DNA from: Veillonellaceae bacterium SB90
GTDB lineage: Bacteria > Bacillota > Negativicutes > Selenomonadales > Selenomonadaceae
Assembly: GCA_902364065.1 (NCBI GenBank)
Contig: CABJCJ010000007.1
Coordinates: 25,285-89,284, forward strand
Length of the DNA: 64,000 nucleotides
Direction: 5' to 3'
A program made the translations under genes and the position numbers. Under the pieces are notes generated by a model. It worked only from the letters and a program-made list of their open reading frames with translations. It ran no database searches and was not told the DNA's origin. Of this stretch, positions 1-9,605 are shown piece by piece. Each line of letters opens with the position of its first letter. Position 1 is the first letter of the stretch.

Positions 1-28
1 GGTGCTCTCCCAGCTGAGCTACGCCCCC
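1..28 (-). tRNA. tRNA-Ala, 5' part only
   Basis: The reverse complement begins GGGGGCGTAGCTCAGC and continues with the D-arm, which is the usual start of bacterial tRNA-Ala(TGC) found in the 16S-23S spacer. The anticodon lies beyond the window edge, so the isotype rests on the acceptor and D-arm and on its place just downstream of the 16S gene. Spacer tRNA-Ile normally starts GGGC and does not fit. Confidence 0.8.
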
Positions 29-113
29 ATTATGGTATGTATATTTCCCTCTTAGCCTTCCCCTCTGGGGAAGGTGGCAGTCCGTAGGACTGACGGATGA
101 GGTTTGTGAGAGG

Positions 114-141
114 TTGTTCTCTCAAAACTAGACAATGCAAC
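114..141 (-). other. 3' arm of the 16S processing stalk
   Basis: Read on the minus strand this segment is complementary, with few mismatches, to the 28 bases at 1898-1925 upstream of the 16S gene. Such arms pair to form the stalk cut by RNase III during 16S maturation. It lies about 50 bases past the mature 3' end. The remainder of the spacer (29-193) contains a short hairpin around 72-82 and no gene. Confidence 0.65.
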
Positions 142-187
142 TTAGGCCAAATGACCGACCAGAGTCATGAGCTTGCGCTCATTTACT

Positions 188-1757
<1,570 letters not shown>

Positions 1758-1897
1758 TTTATGAAGAACCTTGATTGGCTCTAATTATCTTTGGATCTAA
1801 ACTTCAATGAAGCTTAGTAAAGAAATTGCCGATTGCTTATAGTTCATAATCAATCGATGTTTTTAAAAACATCTGGCTTGAATCACAAATGATTCAT

Positions 1898-1925
1898 GTT
1901 GCATTGTTTAGTTTTCAAAGAACAA
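1898..1925 (-). promoter_or_regulatory. rrn leader boxA and 5' processing-stalk arm
   Basis: On the minus strand this reads TTGTTCTTTGAAAACT, the boxA-type antitermination element of Firmicute rRNA leaders, followed by bases that complete a 28-nt arm complementary to 114-141. The antitermination signal and the RNase III stalk are therefore the same segment. Confidence 0.7.
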
Positions 1926-1964
1926 CTTTTGTCTTTCGAAGCTCTCGCTTCAAGCGACTTTTAT

Positions 1965-1993
1965 ATCTTATCGCATTTTGTTCAGGCTGTCAA
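1965..1993 (-). promoter_or_regulatory. rrn promoter P2
   Basis: TTGACA (1993-1988) and TAAGAT (1970-1965) are separated by 17 bases on the minus strand, upstream of the boxA leader. This is the promoter nearer the 16S gene. Confidence 0.75.
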
Positions 1994-2092
1994 GAAGTTT
2001 TTATTTCTTTTTTTCAGCCCGATGCGTCCGGCCCCAGCGGCTTCCGTTCAAGGAGCTCTGCGTGGCTGCCGTATCTCGCAGCGACTTGTATT

Positions 2093-2121
2093 ATGATACA
2101 CGTCCTTGCTGCTTTTGTCAA
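2093..2121 (-). promoter_or_regulatory. rrn promoter P1
   Basis: A perfect TTGACA (2121-2116), a 17-base spacer and TATCAT (2098-2093) on the minus strand, about 130 bases upstream of P2. Tandem promoters are typical of rRNA operons. The leader between 1757 and 2180 holds no coding region. Confidence 0.75.
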
Positions 2122-2181
2122 CACTCTTTTTGAAAAAATCTCAAAAAGTTTATAGAATGCACGATACTCTGCCAGGAAACG

Positions 2182-2205
2182 AAAAAGCACCGCTTGCGCG
2201 GTGCT
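2182..2205 (-). terminator. terminator of tRNA-Gln
   Basis: An 8-bp perfect stem (AGCACCGC/GCGGTGCT) with a 4-base loop is followed on the minus strand by a run of T. It lies 10 bases past the tRNA 3' end and separates it from the rrn promoters. Confidence 0.8.
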
Positions 2206-2215
2206 CACTTCCATA

Positions 2216-2291
2216 TGGCAGGGGTAGCTGGACTCGAACCAACGCATGCGGGATTCAGAGACCCGTGCCTTACCAACTTGGCGATACCCCT
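2216..2291 (-). tRNA. tRNA-Gln(CTG)
   Basis: A full cloverleaf can be drawn: acceptor AGGGGTA/TACCCCT, anticodon loop CTCTGAA giving anticodon CTG, T-arm with TTCGAGT, and an encoded CCA end. The D-arm GCCAAGTTGGTAAGGC is typical of tRNA-Gln. The anticodon stem has one T-T mismatch at its base. Confidence 0.92.
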
Positions 2292-2323
2292 GTGTTTTCA
2301 GCTCTGCGCTGTCAACATGTGAT

Positions 2324-2352
2324 ATTATAGCGCATATATACGTTCTTGACAA
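2324..2352 (-). promoter_or_regulatory. promoter of tRNA-Gln
   Basis: TTGTCA (2352-2347), 17 bases, perfect TATAAT (2329-2324) on the minus strand, placing the start site about 25 bases before the tRNA. Confidence 0.75.
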
Positions 2353-2528
2353 GCCTTTTTTTAATTTTTTTCGTTTCCAATAAATAAAAACAAGGAATGA
2401 AGTACAAAAAAAGGATGAAGCCAGATGTCCTCTTCACAGAAAAGACTTTATGATATAATATAAAGATATAGATGTGTGAAATAAAGCAACGATATTGTAT
2501 GTATGTATATATCAGGAGGAACGAAAAC

Positions 2529-2891
2529 ATGGAAATTAAGTATGATGTCTCAATTACAGCCATCGGCAATCTCGCGCGCAACTTCTTAACAAACAACCAC
2601 AGCGCCATCCTGCTCGATGAAGGCATCCGGCCAAATCTCGCCGATATGGTCATCGAGCATACGCCTGGCCAGCTCACGGAAGACATCAAGAAGGGCGACA
2701 AGCTCCTGATGGGCGGTGTAAAGTACACGATTGAAAAAGTCGGTGCGGCTGCCAACGACAATATCCGCGAAGAAGGTCACTGCACGATTGTCTTCAACGC
2801 CGAAGGTTCCATGCCGGGACAGATCATCGTCAAGGGTCCGTCTCAGCCTACACTGTCGGTTGGTGCTCACATCACCTTCACCAAGAAATAA
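2529..2891 (+). CDS. PTS glucitol/sorbitol-type IIA component, orphan
   Basis: This 120-residue protein matches the GutA/SrlB family, which carries phosphate from HPr to the sorbitol-specific IIB. The family signature is visible in the C-terminal half (DNIREEGHCTIVFNAEG followed by PGQIIVKGP), and the length equals the usual 120-125 residues. The ATG is preceded by AGGAGGA at 7-9 bases; the longer reading frame upstream lacks such a site. A TATAAT lies at 2454-2459. The normal partners IIB and IIC (srlE, srlA), and sorbitol-6-phosphate dehydrogenase, are not adjacent. It may act with a remote permease or have a regulatory role; that part is inference. Confidence 0.85.
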   Translation: MEIKYDVSITAIGNLARNFLTNNHSAILLDEGIRPNLADMVIEHTPGQLTEDIKKGDKLLMGGVKYTIEKVGAAANDNIREEGHCTIVFNAEGSMPGQIIVKGPSQPTLSVGAHITFTKK

Positions 2892-2899
2892 ACGGCTCC

Positions 2900-2951
2900 C
2901 TGCACAAAAATACGGCTTGTGGCAATTGCCACAGGCCGTATTTTTGTGCAG
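2900..2951. terminator. bidirectional terminator between convergent genes
   Basis: The 52 bases form an almost perfect palindrome with 26-base arms (one G-T pair), with AAAAA/TTTTT inside each arm. It lies between the convergent IIA gene and the LacI-family gene and can serve both. Confidence 0.8.
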
Positions 2952-2953
2952 AA

Positions 2954-3991
2954 TCATGTCATGCTTGCATAAGCTGTCGGTTCCTGCTGCTCAAAGTCCT
3001 TCTTGAGATTCCGCACGCTCTCGCGTTCGACAAAGAACACCGGCATTTCCATCGGACCTTCGGGTTCTCTGTCAGCCAGCAAATCCAAGAGATACTGCGC
3101 GGCCTTCATGCCCATGAGCTCATAATCAAAGGCCACTGTCGTCAAAGCGGGATAGACGACTGCACCGACATCATAACCGCCAAAGCCGACAACGGAAATC
3201 TGTTCCGGCACCCGGATGCTGCGTTCATGAAGATAGCGCAATACGCCGAGGCTGATATTATCCGTAGCGCCGACAATCACGCTCGGCTCCAGCTGCACGA
3301 TATCGGCCGCCCGGTTATATGCCGAGAGAAAATCAAACCCCGTTTCCACAAAATCAACACGGGCTTCCGGGCGATTTTCCGTAAAGGCATCGATAAAGCC
3401 CTGCTTGCGCTCGATGCCAACGGCCTGGTCTGCTTCGGTAACACCGGCAAAAACGGCACGCGTATGTCCCATCTGACGCAGATATGCGCCGACCAGGCGG
3501 CCGGCCTGATGATCATCGATCTTGATGCAGGGTACCCCCTCGTGACGCTGCCCCGTATAGAGGATTGGCACGGACGTGCTGGCCGAAAGCTCCAGATGTT
3601 CCTCCGTAATGCCAACGGAATCCACGAGGATGCCATCGACGCCTTGCTGCTGCAGATTGCGGATGTTCTCCAGTTCCTTGGCTGGTGACAGATGGCTGAC
3701 GAGCAGGATTCCCTGGTAGCCAGCCGGCTCGAAGATGCGGCTGATACCCATGAGCAGCTTGCCAACCGTCACGGAGTCCATACGCGGCAGGACAATACCG
3801 ATGAGCTTGCTCTGTTTCGTCTTGAGCCGTTTTGCAAAGAAGTTGGACTTAAAGCCTGTCTTTTCGATGGCTTCGCGGACACGCTTCTGTTTCTCTACAC
3901 TGATATAACCGCGATTCAGATAGCGGGAAACTGTGCTTTTCGAGACGCCTGCCAGCTCCGCCACATCCTTAATGGTTACCTTTGTTCCCAA
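2954..3991 (-). CDS. LacI-family transcriptional regulator
   Basis: A 345-residue repressor of the LacI/GalR family. Residues 4-50 form the DNA-binding helix-turn-helix and hinge (TIKDVAELAGVSKSTVSRYL), and residues 60-330 form the periplasmic-binding-like effector domain with the usual GILVDS and ISVVGFGG segments. The start appears to be TTG at 3991, preceded by GGGGGAG; no better ATG exists. The effector is probably a sugar or sugar phosphate, as in the sucrose/ribose regulators. It converges on the PTS IIA gene, which makes sugar control plausible, but no operator was identified. Confidence 0.88.
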   Translation of the reverse strand: MGTKVTIKDVAELAGVSKSTVSRYLNRGYISVEKQKRVREAIEKTGFKSNFFAKRLKTKQSKLIGIVLPRMDSVTVGKLLMGISRIFEPAGYQGILLVSHLSPAKELENIRNLQQQGVDGILVDSVGITEEHLELSASTSVPILYTGQRHEGVPCIKIDDHQAGRLVGAYLRQMGHTRAVFAGVTEADQAVGIERKQGFIDAFTENRPEARVDFVETGFDFLSAYNRAADIVQLEPSVIVGATDNISLGVLRYLHERSIRVPEQISVVGFGGYDVGAVVYPALTTVAFDYELMGMKAAQYLLDLLADREPEGPMEMPVFFVERESVRNLKKDFEQQEPTAYASMT

Positions 3992-4054
3992 AATTGCTCC
4001 CCCATATATAAATATATTGTTGTTTCACGGCCGCTCATCATACGGCCGGTATCA

Positions 4055-4729
4055 TCAGATATCGGGCAGCTGCCAGTCAATCGGCGTCTGCCCCGTGCTG
4101 CGCAAGAAATCATTGACGCGGGAAAACGGACGGCTGCCGAAAAAGCCACGATGTGCCGACAGCGGACTCGGATGTGCCGACTCTACGATATAGTGGCGCG
4201 GATTCGTGATCATGGCTTTCTTGCGCCGCGCCGGACTGCCCCAGAGAATGAAGGCCATCGGCTTTTCACGCTGGTTCAGCAGCTCGATGATGCGGTCGGT
4301 GAAGATCTCCCAGCCCTGTCCATGATGCGAGTTGGCCTGATGTTCCCGCACCGTCAGTACGGTATTGAGCAGGAGTACCCCTTGATCGGCCCAGGGCTTC
4401 AGGCAGCCGTTGTTCGGGACCTTGCAGCCAAGATCCGTCTCGAGCTCCTTGAAGATATTCAGCAAAGACGGCGGCGGCTGAACGCCTGGCAGAACCGAGA
4501 AGGAAAGTCCGTGCGCCTGGCCGGGGCCATGATAGGGATCCTGACCGAGTATGACCACCTTCGTATCGGCATAGCTCGTATAATGAAGTGCATTGAAGAT
4601 CGCGTACATGTCCGGATAGACATGATGGGTACGGTATTCCTGGATCAGGAACTGCCGCAATTGACGATAATACGGCTTCTGCAGCTCCGGATTCAAGAGT
4701 TCCGCCCAGTCATTATGAAAAATCTCCAT
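4055..4729 (-). CDS. ung: uracil-DNA glycosylase, family 1
   Basis: Removes uracil from DNA to start base-excision repair. The family-1 catalytic motif [17 protein letters not shown] (water-activating Asp), the NTVLTV region and the [13 protein letters not shown] loop with its catalytic His are all present. At 224 residues it has the normal size. The ATG at 4729 fits family N-termini better than an in-frame GTG three codons earlier. The next gene (HPPK-DHFR) ends about 24 bases upstream, so it may be read from the folate operon. Confidence 0.95.
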   Translation of the reverse strand: MEIFHNDWAELLNPELQKPYYRQLRQFLIQEYRTHHVYPDMYAIFNALHYTSYADTKVVILGQDPYHGPGQAHGLSFSVLPGVQPPPSLLNIFKELETDLGCKVPNNGCLKPWADQGVLLLNTVLTVREHQANSHHGQGWEIFTDRIIELLNQREKPMAFILWGSPARRKKAMITNPRHYIVESAHPSPLSAHRGFFGSRPFSRVNDFLRSTGQTPIDWQLPDI

Positions 4730-4752
4730 GGTAAACACTTCTTTCTATACGA

Positions 4753-5760
4753 TTAAACACCTTTTCCAATCACAGCCATTCGCATCGGATAGCAATAGCT
4801 GCAAAAGGCAAATCCCGGATGAACCTCCCGCCCCGTGCAAATGACTGAGCCCAGGGGCGGCAAATGACAGTCTGCCGCATAGGATGCCGTGAGTTCGGTG
4901 ATATAGGCCTCACGCACATAGGGCAGCAGTTCCTCATAGACATGAGCGCCGCCAATGCACCAGAATATGCGGCCCGGATGCGCCAGAGCCAGCTTTCCCA
5001 GTAACGTCCAGAGTTCTGCCAGGCTCCGGCAGAGCAGGAATCCCTGTGCGTCTTCAGCCGGAAGCGTGCGGGAAAGGACGATATTGACGCGCCCTCGCAG
5101 AGGCTGCCGCCCGGGCAGGGATTCCATCGTACCACGGCCCATGATGACCACCTGCCCCATCGTCAACTGGCGAAACCGCGCCATATCCTCGGGCACGGAT
5201 GCCAGGAGATGCCCGTTTTTCCCCAGTCCACGATCCGCATCAATGCAGGCCAGCAGGCGAAGAGGCCAGGGGTCCGACAGCTCTGCTGCAGGCACGACTC
5301 CCTCCCTGCTTACCTCCCGGCACCAATCACGAACACTGCGCCCTTTGACGAAATGTTCCGGCGCAATATCGGCCAGCGGCACGAGGACAAAGGCACGTTC
5401 CGTCATATAGGGATGCGGCAGGCGCAGTTCCTCGTCATCCGATGTAAAGCCTTCGATGGACAGTAAATCGATATCGATGGTTCTGGCGCCCCAGTGCTCA
5501 TGGCGCACACGTCCCAGGTCCCGTTCAATGCTCTGGCAGGCGTGAAGGAAATCACGCGGCGCCAGCGATGTCAGGACCGTGGCCGCCGCATTGAGAAAAG
5601 ACGGCTGATCGAGTTTGCCCCAGGGGGCTGTTTCATAGAACGGCGAGACTGCCTCCAGTAAAGTAACGGGCAGTGCTGCGATACGCCGCAGGGCCTCGCG
5701 CAGTGTCTCACCTCTCTCGCCGAGATTGGCTCCTAGGCTCAGATAACAACGGTATTCCAT
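4753..5760 (-). CDS. fused HPPK (FolK) - dihydrofolate reductase
   Basis: A 335-residue bifunctional protein. Residues 1-160 are 6-hydroxymethyl-7,8-dihydropterin pyrophosphokinase, with YLSLGANLGER, GARTIDIDLL and LPHPYMTERAFVLVPL. Residues about 167-335 are dihydrofolate reductase: LLACIDADRGLGKNG replaces the usual N-terminal strand and Met20-loop region, VVIMGRGTMESLP is the NADPH-binding helix, NIVLSRT follows, and IFWCIGGAHVYEELL is the conserved Gly-Gly segment. The two enzymes catalyse the step before dihydropteroate synthase and the final reduction to tetrahydrofolate. It is the last gene of the folE-P-B cluster, with its ATG immediately after the folB stop. A HPPK-DHFR fusion is uncommon; HPPK-DHPS and FolB-FolK fusions are better known. 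Confidence 0.88.
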   Translation of the reverse strand: MEYRCYLSLGANLGERGETLREALRRIAALPVTLLEAVSPFYETAPWGKLDQPSFLNAAATVLTSLAPRDFLHACQSIERDLGRVRHEHWGARTIDIDLLSIEGFTSDDEELRLPHPYMTERAFVLVPLADIAPEHFVKGRSVRDWCREVSREGVVPAAELSDPWPLRLLACIDADRGLGKNGHLLASVPEDMARFRQLTMGQVVIMGRGTMESLPGRQPLRGRVNIVLSRTLPAEDAQGFLLCRSLAELWTLLGKLALAHPGRIFWCIGGAHVYEELLPYVREAYITELTASYAADCHLPPLGSVICTGREVHPGFAFCSYCYPMRMAVIGKGV

Positions 5761-5761
5761 G

Positions 5762-6124
5762 TCATGACCGCTTTCTGGTCAGCGAAACGGCAGCATCGCG
5801 GAACTTGCCCGGAATCGGCGCAGAAGGCTTGTGAACCGTCACATCAATCACCGAAACGGGAGGATATTCCCTGAGAATGGCCGCTGCTATGCGCTCCGCC
5901 ACGGTCTCAATGAGGTTGACGGGCTCGCCTTCCACGATGTCGCGAATCGTTGCAAAAACCTCGGCATAATTGACCGTGGCCGACAAATCATCATGAAGAC
6001 CTGCCATCTGAAGGTCCAGATACAGCCTGACGTCCACGAAAAACGCCTGTCCCGCCCGGCGTTCAGCCGGCAGACAGCCATGATACCCATAGAATTCCAT
6101 TCCATCCAGTTTGATGCAGTCCAT
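5762..6124 (-). CDS. folB: dihydroneopterin aldolase
   Basis: The 120-residue protein converts 7,8-dihydroneopterin to 6-hydroxymethyl-7,8-dihydropterin and glycolaldehyde. Family features are MEFYGYHGCLPAERRAGQAFFVDV near the N-terminus, the NYAEVFATIRDIVEG segment and LIETVAERIA with the substrate-binding Glu, ending in VTVHKPSAPIPGKF. The ATG at 6124 has GGAGAGG upstream and gives the standard N-terminus; the longer frame overlaps folP without reason. It lies 40 bases after folP and directly before the HPPK-DHFR gene. Confidence 0.95.
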   Translation of the reverse strand: MDCIKLDGMEFYGYHGCLPAERRAGQAFFVDVRLYLDLQMAGLHDDLSATVNYAEVFATIRDIVEGEPVNLIETVAERIAAAILREYPPVSVIDVTVHKPSAPIPGKFRDAAVSLTRKRS

Positions 6125-6164
6125 GCGATCATCCTCTCCATTTTCTTCCGTCCGACAAACGGCA

Positions 6165-7016
6165 TCAGGGTGCCTGCAGGACTGCATCCGTCATGCGGCA
6201 CATGCGCGCGATAGGCTTGACATCGTGAACGCGCACGATGTTTGCCCCTTTTGTAATGCCGATCACACAGGTCGCCCCCGTCGCCTCCATGCGCTCATGA
6301 ACATCGAGCCCCAGCGCAGCTCCCATGAAGCTCTTGCGGCTCGTGCCGAGCAACAGCGGATACGATTCTCCATCGATTGTCAGGAGCTCCTGCTGACGCC
6401 GTAATACCGTGAGATTTCCCTCCGGTGTCTTGCCAAAGCCAATGCCCGGATCAAGGATCAGATTCTCGCGCTTCAGGCCAGCCCGGTCGGCAATTGCAAT
6501 GGTACGGCGAAAGAAATCCTGCATGGATGCGATGATATCCTTGTCGTAAACCTTCGTCGTCTGATTGTGCATGACGACAATCGGCGCATCGGCTCTGGCT
6601 GCAACCTCAGCCATGCGGCCCGGTTCTTCCGCATACTGCAGGCCCCAGATATCATTGAGGATATGCGCTCCGGCCTCAACGGCAGCCTGCGCCGTATCAG
6701 CCTTGAACGTATCGACGGAAACGGGCACCGGGCACTCTGCCAGCACCTTGGTCAGAAAAGGCATCAGGCGCTCGATTTCCTGTGCTGCCGGCATGGTATG
6801 AAACCCCGGACGGCTTGATTCCGCACCGACATCGATGATGTCGGCGCCATCACGTACCATGTCTTCCATATGCTGCAGGGCTTTGTCAAGGGTATTCCAG
6901 CTGCCGCCATCCGAAAAAGAATCCGGTGTAACATTGAGGATACCCATGATCAGCGTGCGCTTGCCGATCTCCAATTCCTTGCCGTCCCGAAATACATACT
7001 TACGCGTTACTGTCAT
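6165..7016 (-). CDS. folP: dihydropteroate synthase
   Basis: Condenses hydroxymethyldihydropterin pyrophosphate with p-aminobenzoate, the sulfonamide target. The 283-residue TIM-barrel protein shows both signatures: MGILNVTPDSFSDGG near residue 24 and DVGAESSRPG near 62, plus NDIWGLQ, LDPGIGFGK and GTSRKSF for pterin and phosphate binding. Its start overlaps the folE end by 17 bases, which points to translational coupling. No residue known to be essential appears missing. Confidence 0.96.
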   Translation of the reverse strand: MTVTRKYVFRDGKELEIGKRTLIMGILNVTPDSFSDGGSWNTLDKALQHMEDMVRDGADIIDVGAESSRPGFHTMPAAQEIERLMPFLTKVLAECPVPVSVDTFKADTAQAAVEAGAHILNDIWGLQYAEEPGRMAEVAARADAPIVVMHNQTTKVYDKDIIASMQDFFRRTIAIADRAGLKRENLILDPGIGFGKTPEGNLTVLRRQQELLTIDGESYPLLLGTSRKSFMGAALGLDVHERMEATGATCVIGITKGANIVRVHDVKPIARMCRMTDAVLQAP

Positions 7017-7584
7017 TTCTTACTCCTTCCAACAGGGACCATGCCTGCTGACACAGTCCATGATCTGTCGCAAAAGCCCCGGTATATTCCGAAGTAACCG
7101 TCTGGGTACCATGTGCACGGCTGTCCCGCATCGTCATGCAGAGCTGCTGTGCCGTGACGACAGTCAGTACGCCGCGCGCGCCGAGGCCATCGGCCACCGC
7201 ATGTGCGATCTGCGCCGTCAGCCGTTCCTGCAGCTGCGGCTGATGCGCCAAGCAGTCGACCAGTTTGACGAATTTGCCAAACCCGGCCACCTGCCCATCC
7301 CGCGGCAGATAGACAATACTGACCTCACCAAAAAAGGGAACAAGATGATGCTCGCACATCGAATGGAAGGGAATGCGGCGCACCGCCACGAGGCCATCCG
7401 CTCCCGTATGGAACAACTCGCCCCATAAATCTTTCGTATTGCAACCGAGGCCGTCAAACAAGGATGCATACATCTTCGCGACGCGCTCCGGCGTCTTTTC
7501 CATACCACGTGCCGCCAGATCGATTCCCAGTGCTTCCAGGAAATCCCGCATGGCCCGTACTGCCCTTTCATTCGTATCGCGCAT
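7000..7584 (-). CDS. folE: GTP cyclohydrolase I
   Basis: First gene of the folate operon, forming 7,8-dihydroneopterin triphosphate from GTP. The 194-residue protein has the zinc site and active-site block HSMCEHHLVPFFG near residue 72, the QERLTAQIA helix and the C-terminal LCMTMRDSRAHGTQTVTS with the second zinc Cys. The length is that of the bacterial core enzyme. A dihydroneopterin triphosphate phosphatase is not present in the cluster and must come from elsewhere. Confidence 0.96.
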   Translation of the reverse strand: MRDTNERAVRAMRDFLEALGIDLAARGMEKTPERVAKMYASLFDGLGCNTKDLWGELFHTGADGLVAVRRIPFHSMCEHHLVPFFGEVSIVYLPRDGQVAGFGKFVKLVDCLAHQPQLQERLTAQIAHAVADGLGARGVLTVVTAQQLCMTMRDSRAHGTQTVTSEYTGAFATDHGLCQQAWSLLEGVRNDSNA

Positions 7585-7625
7585 TTTACTTTGCCCTCTC
7601 GTTTGCTATGACTTCATTCCTTTCC

Positions 7626-7654
7626 ATTATAGGGAATCCCGTCTTAAAAAACAA
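7626..7654 (-). promoter_or_regulatory. promoter of the folate operon
   Basis: TTGTTT (7654-7649), 17 bases and a perfect TATAAT (7631-7626) on the minus strand, about 42 bases before the folE start codon. Confidence 0.7.
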
Positions 7655-7673
7655 CTAAAACCGCGGCATACGC

Positions 7674-7880
7674 TCATGCAGGATCTGTCCTGCGCAATTC
7701 GATGGCACCAGCCGGACAATCCTCCAGCACCTGCCAGGCATCATCGAGATATTCCGCAGGGATTTCCCGTCCACCTCTCGCCCGTTTCCCTTCCATCGAG
7801 AAAGCCACCGGACAGGCAGCGGCACACATCCCGCAGGCAACACAAAGTGCCTCATTCACATACCCCGTATAACCGGCCAT
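7674..7880 (-). CDS. small ferredoxin, [4Fe-4S]
   Basis: A 68-residue ferredoxin. Residues 15-26 hold CVACGMCAAACP, a complete Cx2Cx2Cx3CP cluster motif, and DCPAGAI near residue 55 keeps the distal Cys-Pro of the single-cluster (Thermotoga-like) ferredoxins. The ATG at 7880 has AAGGAGG at 9-11 bases; an earlier ATG sits too close to that site. It is probably a low-potential electron carrier in the cytoplasm. A promoter-like TTGCAG-N17-TATTAT lies upstream. It is monocistronic by position, and its redox partner cannot be told from context. Confidence 0.88.
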   Translation of the reverse strand: MAGYTGYVNEALCVACGMCAAACPVAFSMEGKRARGGREIPAEYLDDAWQVLEDCPAGAIELRRTDPA

Positions 7881-7988
7881 CTGCCCATTCCTCCTTGTAA
7901 CAGAGCATACATACATACATACGTTTCCTACATATATAATATATCGGAAATCACCGCTCTGCAATCAGCAGCGGCTCATTTTCGGACC

Positions 7989-8018
7989 GAAAAAAATCCC
8001 CGCCAAAAGGCGGGGATT
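7989..8018 (-). terminator. terminator of aspA
   Basis: A 10-bp perfect stem (AATCCCCGCC/GGCGGGGATT) with an AAAA loop, followed on the minus strand by TTTT. It lies 35 bases past the aspA stop. Confidence 0.85.
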
Positions 8019-8052
8019 CAGAAGGGGTTGGAAAAAGGGGTAATTATTCTAC

Positions 8053-9441
8053 TTATTCAGCAATGCCCGGCGTCGTCATCTGCTTCGGGGAGAGGATGTG
8101 CTCCATCTTTTCCTTGGAGAGCAGGCCCTTCTCCATGATGACCTGACGGATTGGTTTGCCCGTGTTGTATGCTTCCTTCGCAAGCATTGCGGAGTTCTCA
8201 TAGCCAATATGCGGCAGCAGAGCCGTGACAACACCGACGCTCTTGTCGAGCCATTCCTGGCACTGTTCCTTGTTCGGTTCCAGACCGATGAGGAGCTTAT
8301 CAACAAACGTATTCACAGCATTCGTCATGTACGTCATCGAATTGAACATATTGAAGGCCATGACCGGCTCCATGACATTAAGCTCAAACTGGCCATTCTC
8401 AACAGCCATCGAAACAGCGAGGTCATTGCCGATAACCTGATAGCAGGACTGATCGAGGACTTCTGCAATAACTGGATTGACTTTGCCCGGCATGATGGAG
8501 GAACCCGGCTGGCGTTTCGGCAGCTTGAGTTCGTTGAGGCCGCAACGCGGGCCGGAAGCCATGAGACGGAAGTCGTTTGCCATCTTGATGAGGACGAGTG
8601 CCGTCGTCTTCATAGCACTCGAAACATCAGAGAAACCATCCGTGTTGTTCGTGGCATCAATCATATTGTCAGCCGTAACGTATTTCTCACCCGTTACCTC
8701 ACTGAGTGTCTCCGCTACTTTCTTGATGTAAGCAGGCTCTGCATTGAGGCCCGTACCAACAGCTGTGCCGCCCATGTTCATGACATGAATTTCTTCTACC
8801 GCATGATTGATACGGCGGATGCCACGACGGACAGCCGACGCATACATGCCCATTTCCTGGCCGAGCGTGATAGGAACAGCGTCCTGCAGATGCGTACGGC
8901 CCATCTTGAGGATATCCTTGTATTCCACAGATTTCTTCTCGAGTTCCGTAGCAAGACGGTCAAGAGCGGCCGTAACCTTCTTGGCCTTATGGCTCAGGCA
9001 GACCTTAATGCTCGTCGGAAACGAGTCATTCGTGGACTGTGCCATGTTGGCATGGTTGTTCGGGGAGATGATGTCATAACGGCCTTTTGCTTCACCGATA
9101 ATCTCCAGAGCACGGTTGCAGAGGACTTCGTTCATGTTCATGTTGATAGATGTGCCAGCACCGCCCTGAATCGGGTCAACTGGGAACTGATCGAGGAGCT
9201 TCCCGGCGATAATCTCGTCAGCGGCCTCTACCAGGGCATCACCGATTTTCTTATCGAGACGGCCCGTTGCCATATTTGCCATAGCAGCAGCTTTCTTGAC
9301 CTTTGCGATTGACTGAACAAAATCCGAATCGATTACCTGGCCGGTAATATGGAAGTTGTCGATAGCACGCATCGTCTGAACGCCGTAATAAACCTCATCC
9401 GGTACTTCGAGCTCACCAATGAAATCATGTTCTTTTCTCAT
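8053..9441 (-). CDS. aspA: aspartate ammonia-lyase
   Basis: Reversible deamination of L-aspartate to fumarate and ammonia, feeding anaerobic fumarate respiration. The 462-residue protein carries the superfamily signature GSSIMPGKVNP with the catalytic Ser, plus GAGTSINMNMNEV, MAQSTNDSFPTS and GRTHLQDAVPITLGQE, the four active-site segments. The aspartase-specific N-terminus KEHDFIGELEVPDEVYYGVQT separates it from class II fumarase. ATG at 9441 is preferred over a GTG three codons upstream because the AAAGGA site is then properly spaced. It lies downstream of the dicarboxylate carrier, with its own promoter region. Confidence 0.95.
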   Translation of the reverse strand: MRKEHDFIGELEVPDEVYYGVQTMRAIDNFHITGQVIDSDFVQSIAKVKKAAAMANMATGRLDKKIGDALVEAADEIIAGKLLDQFPVDPIQGGAGTSINMNMNEVLCNRALEIIGEAKGRYDIISPNNHANMAQSTNDSFPTSIKVCLSHKAKKVTAALDRLATELEKKSVEYKDILKMGRTHLQDAVPITLGQEMGMYASAVRRGIRRINHAVEEIHVMNMGGTAVGTGLNAEPAYIKKVAETLSEVTGEKYVTADNMIDATNNTDGFSDVSSAMKTTALVLIKMANDFRLMASGPRCGLNELKLPKRQPGSSIMPGKVNPVIAEVLDQSCYQVIGNDLAVSMAVENGQFELNVMEPVMAFNMFNSMTYMTNAVNTFVDKLLIGLEPNKEQCQEWLDKSVGVVTALLPHIGYENSAMLAKEAYNTGKPIRQVIMEKGLLSKEKMEHILSPKQMTTPGIAE

Positions 9442-9576
9442 TGTGTCCACATTCCTTTCTTAATCTCCGGTCTGTCCGGATCATATTTACCTTTTTATAC
9501 TCCCCTGGCTCTTGGAGGACCAGGTCTGCATGGATAAGCGGCATTTATTTTTTTATTATCTCCGCTTGATGACTGT

Positions 9577-9605
9577 ATTGTACCATGTATACAAAATACA
9601 TGCAA
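9577..9605 (-). promoter_or_regulatory. candidate aspA promoter with operator dyad in the spacer
   Basis: TTGCAT (9605-9600), 17 bases and TACAAT (9582-9577) on the minus strand. The spacer is occupied by the dyad CATGTA-N7-TACATG (9584-9602). A second perfect dyad, ACATTTT-TGAC-AAAATGT, lies just upstream at 9608-9625. The -35 match is weak, so this is a candidate only. Confidence 0.5.

Noticed and set aside
7901..7925. TACA repeats upstream of the ferredoxin gene as a further TGTA-N7-TACA site
   Set aside because: The half-sites are eight bases apart and the repeat is a simple CATA tract, so the geometry does not match.
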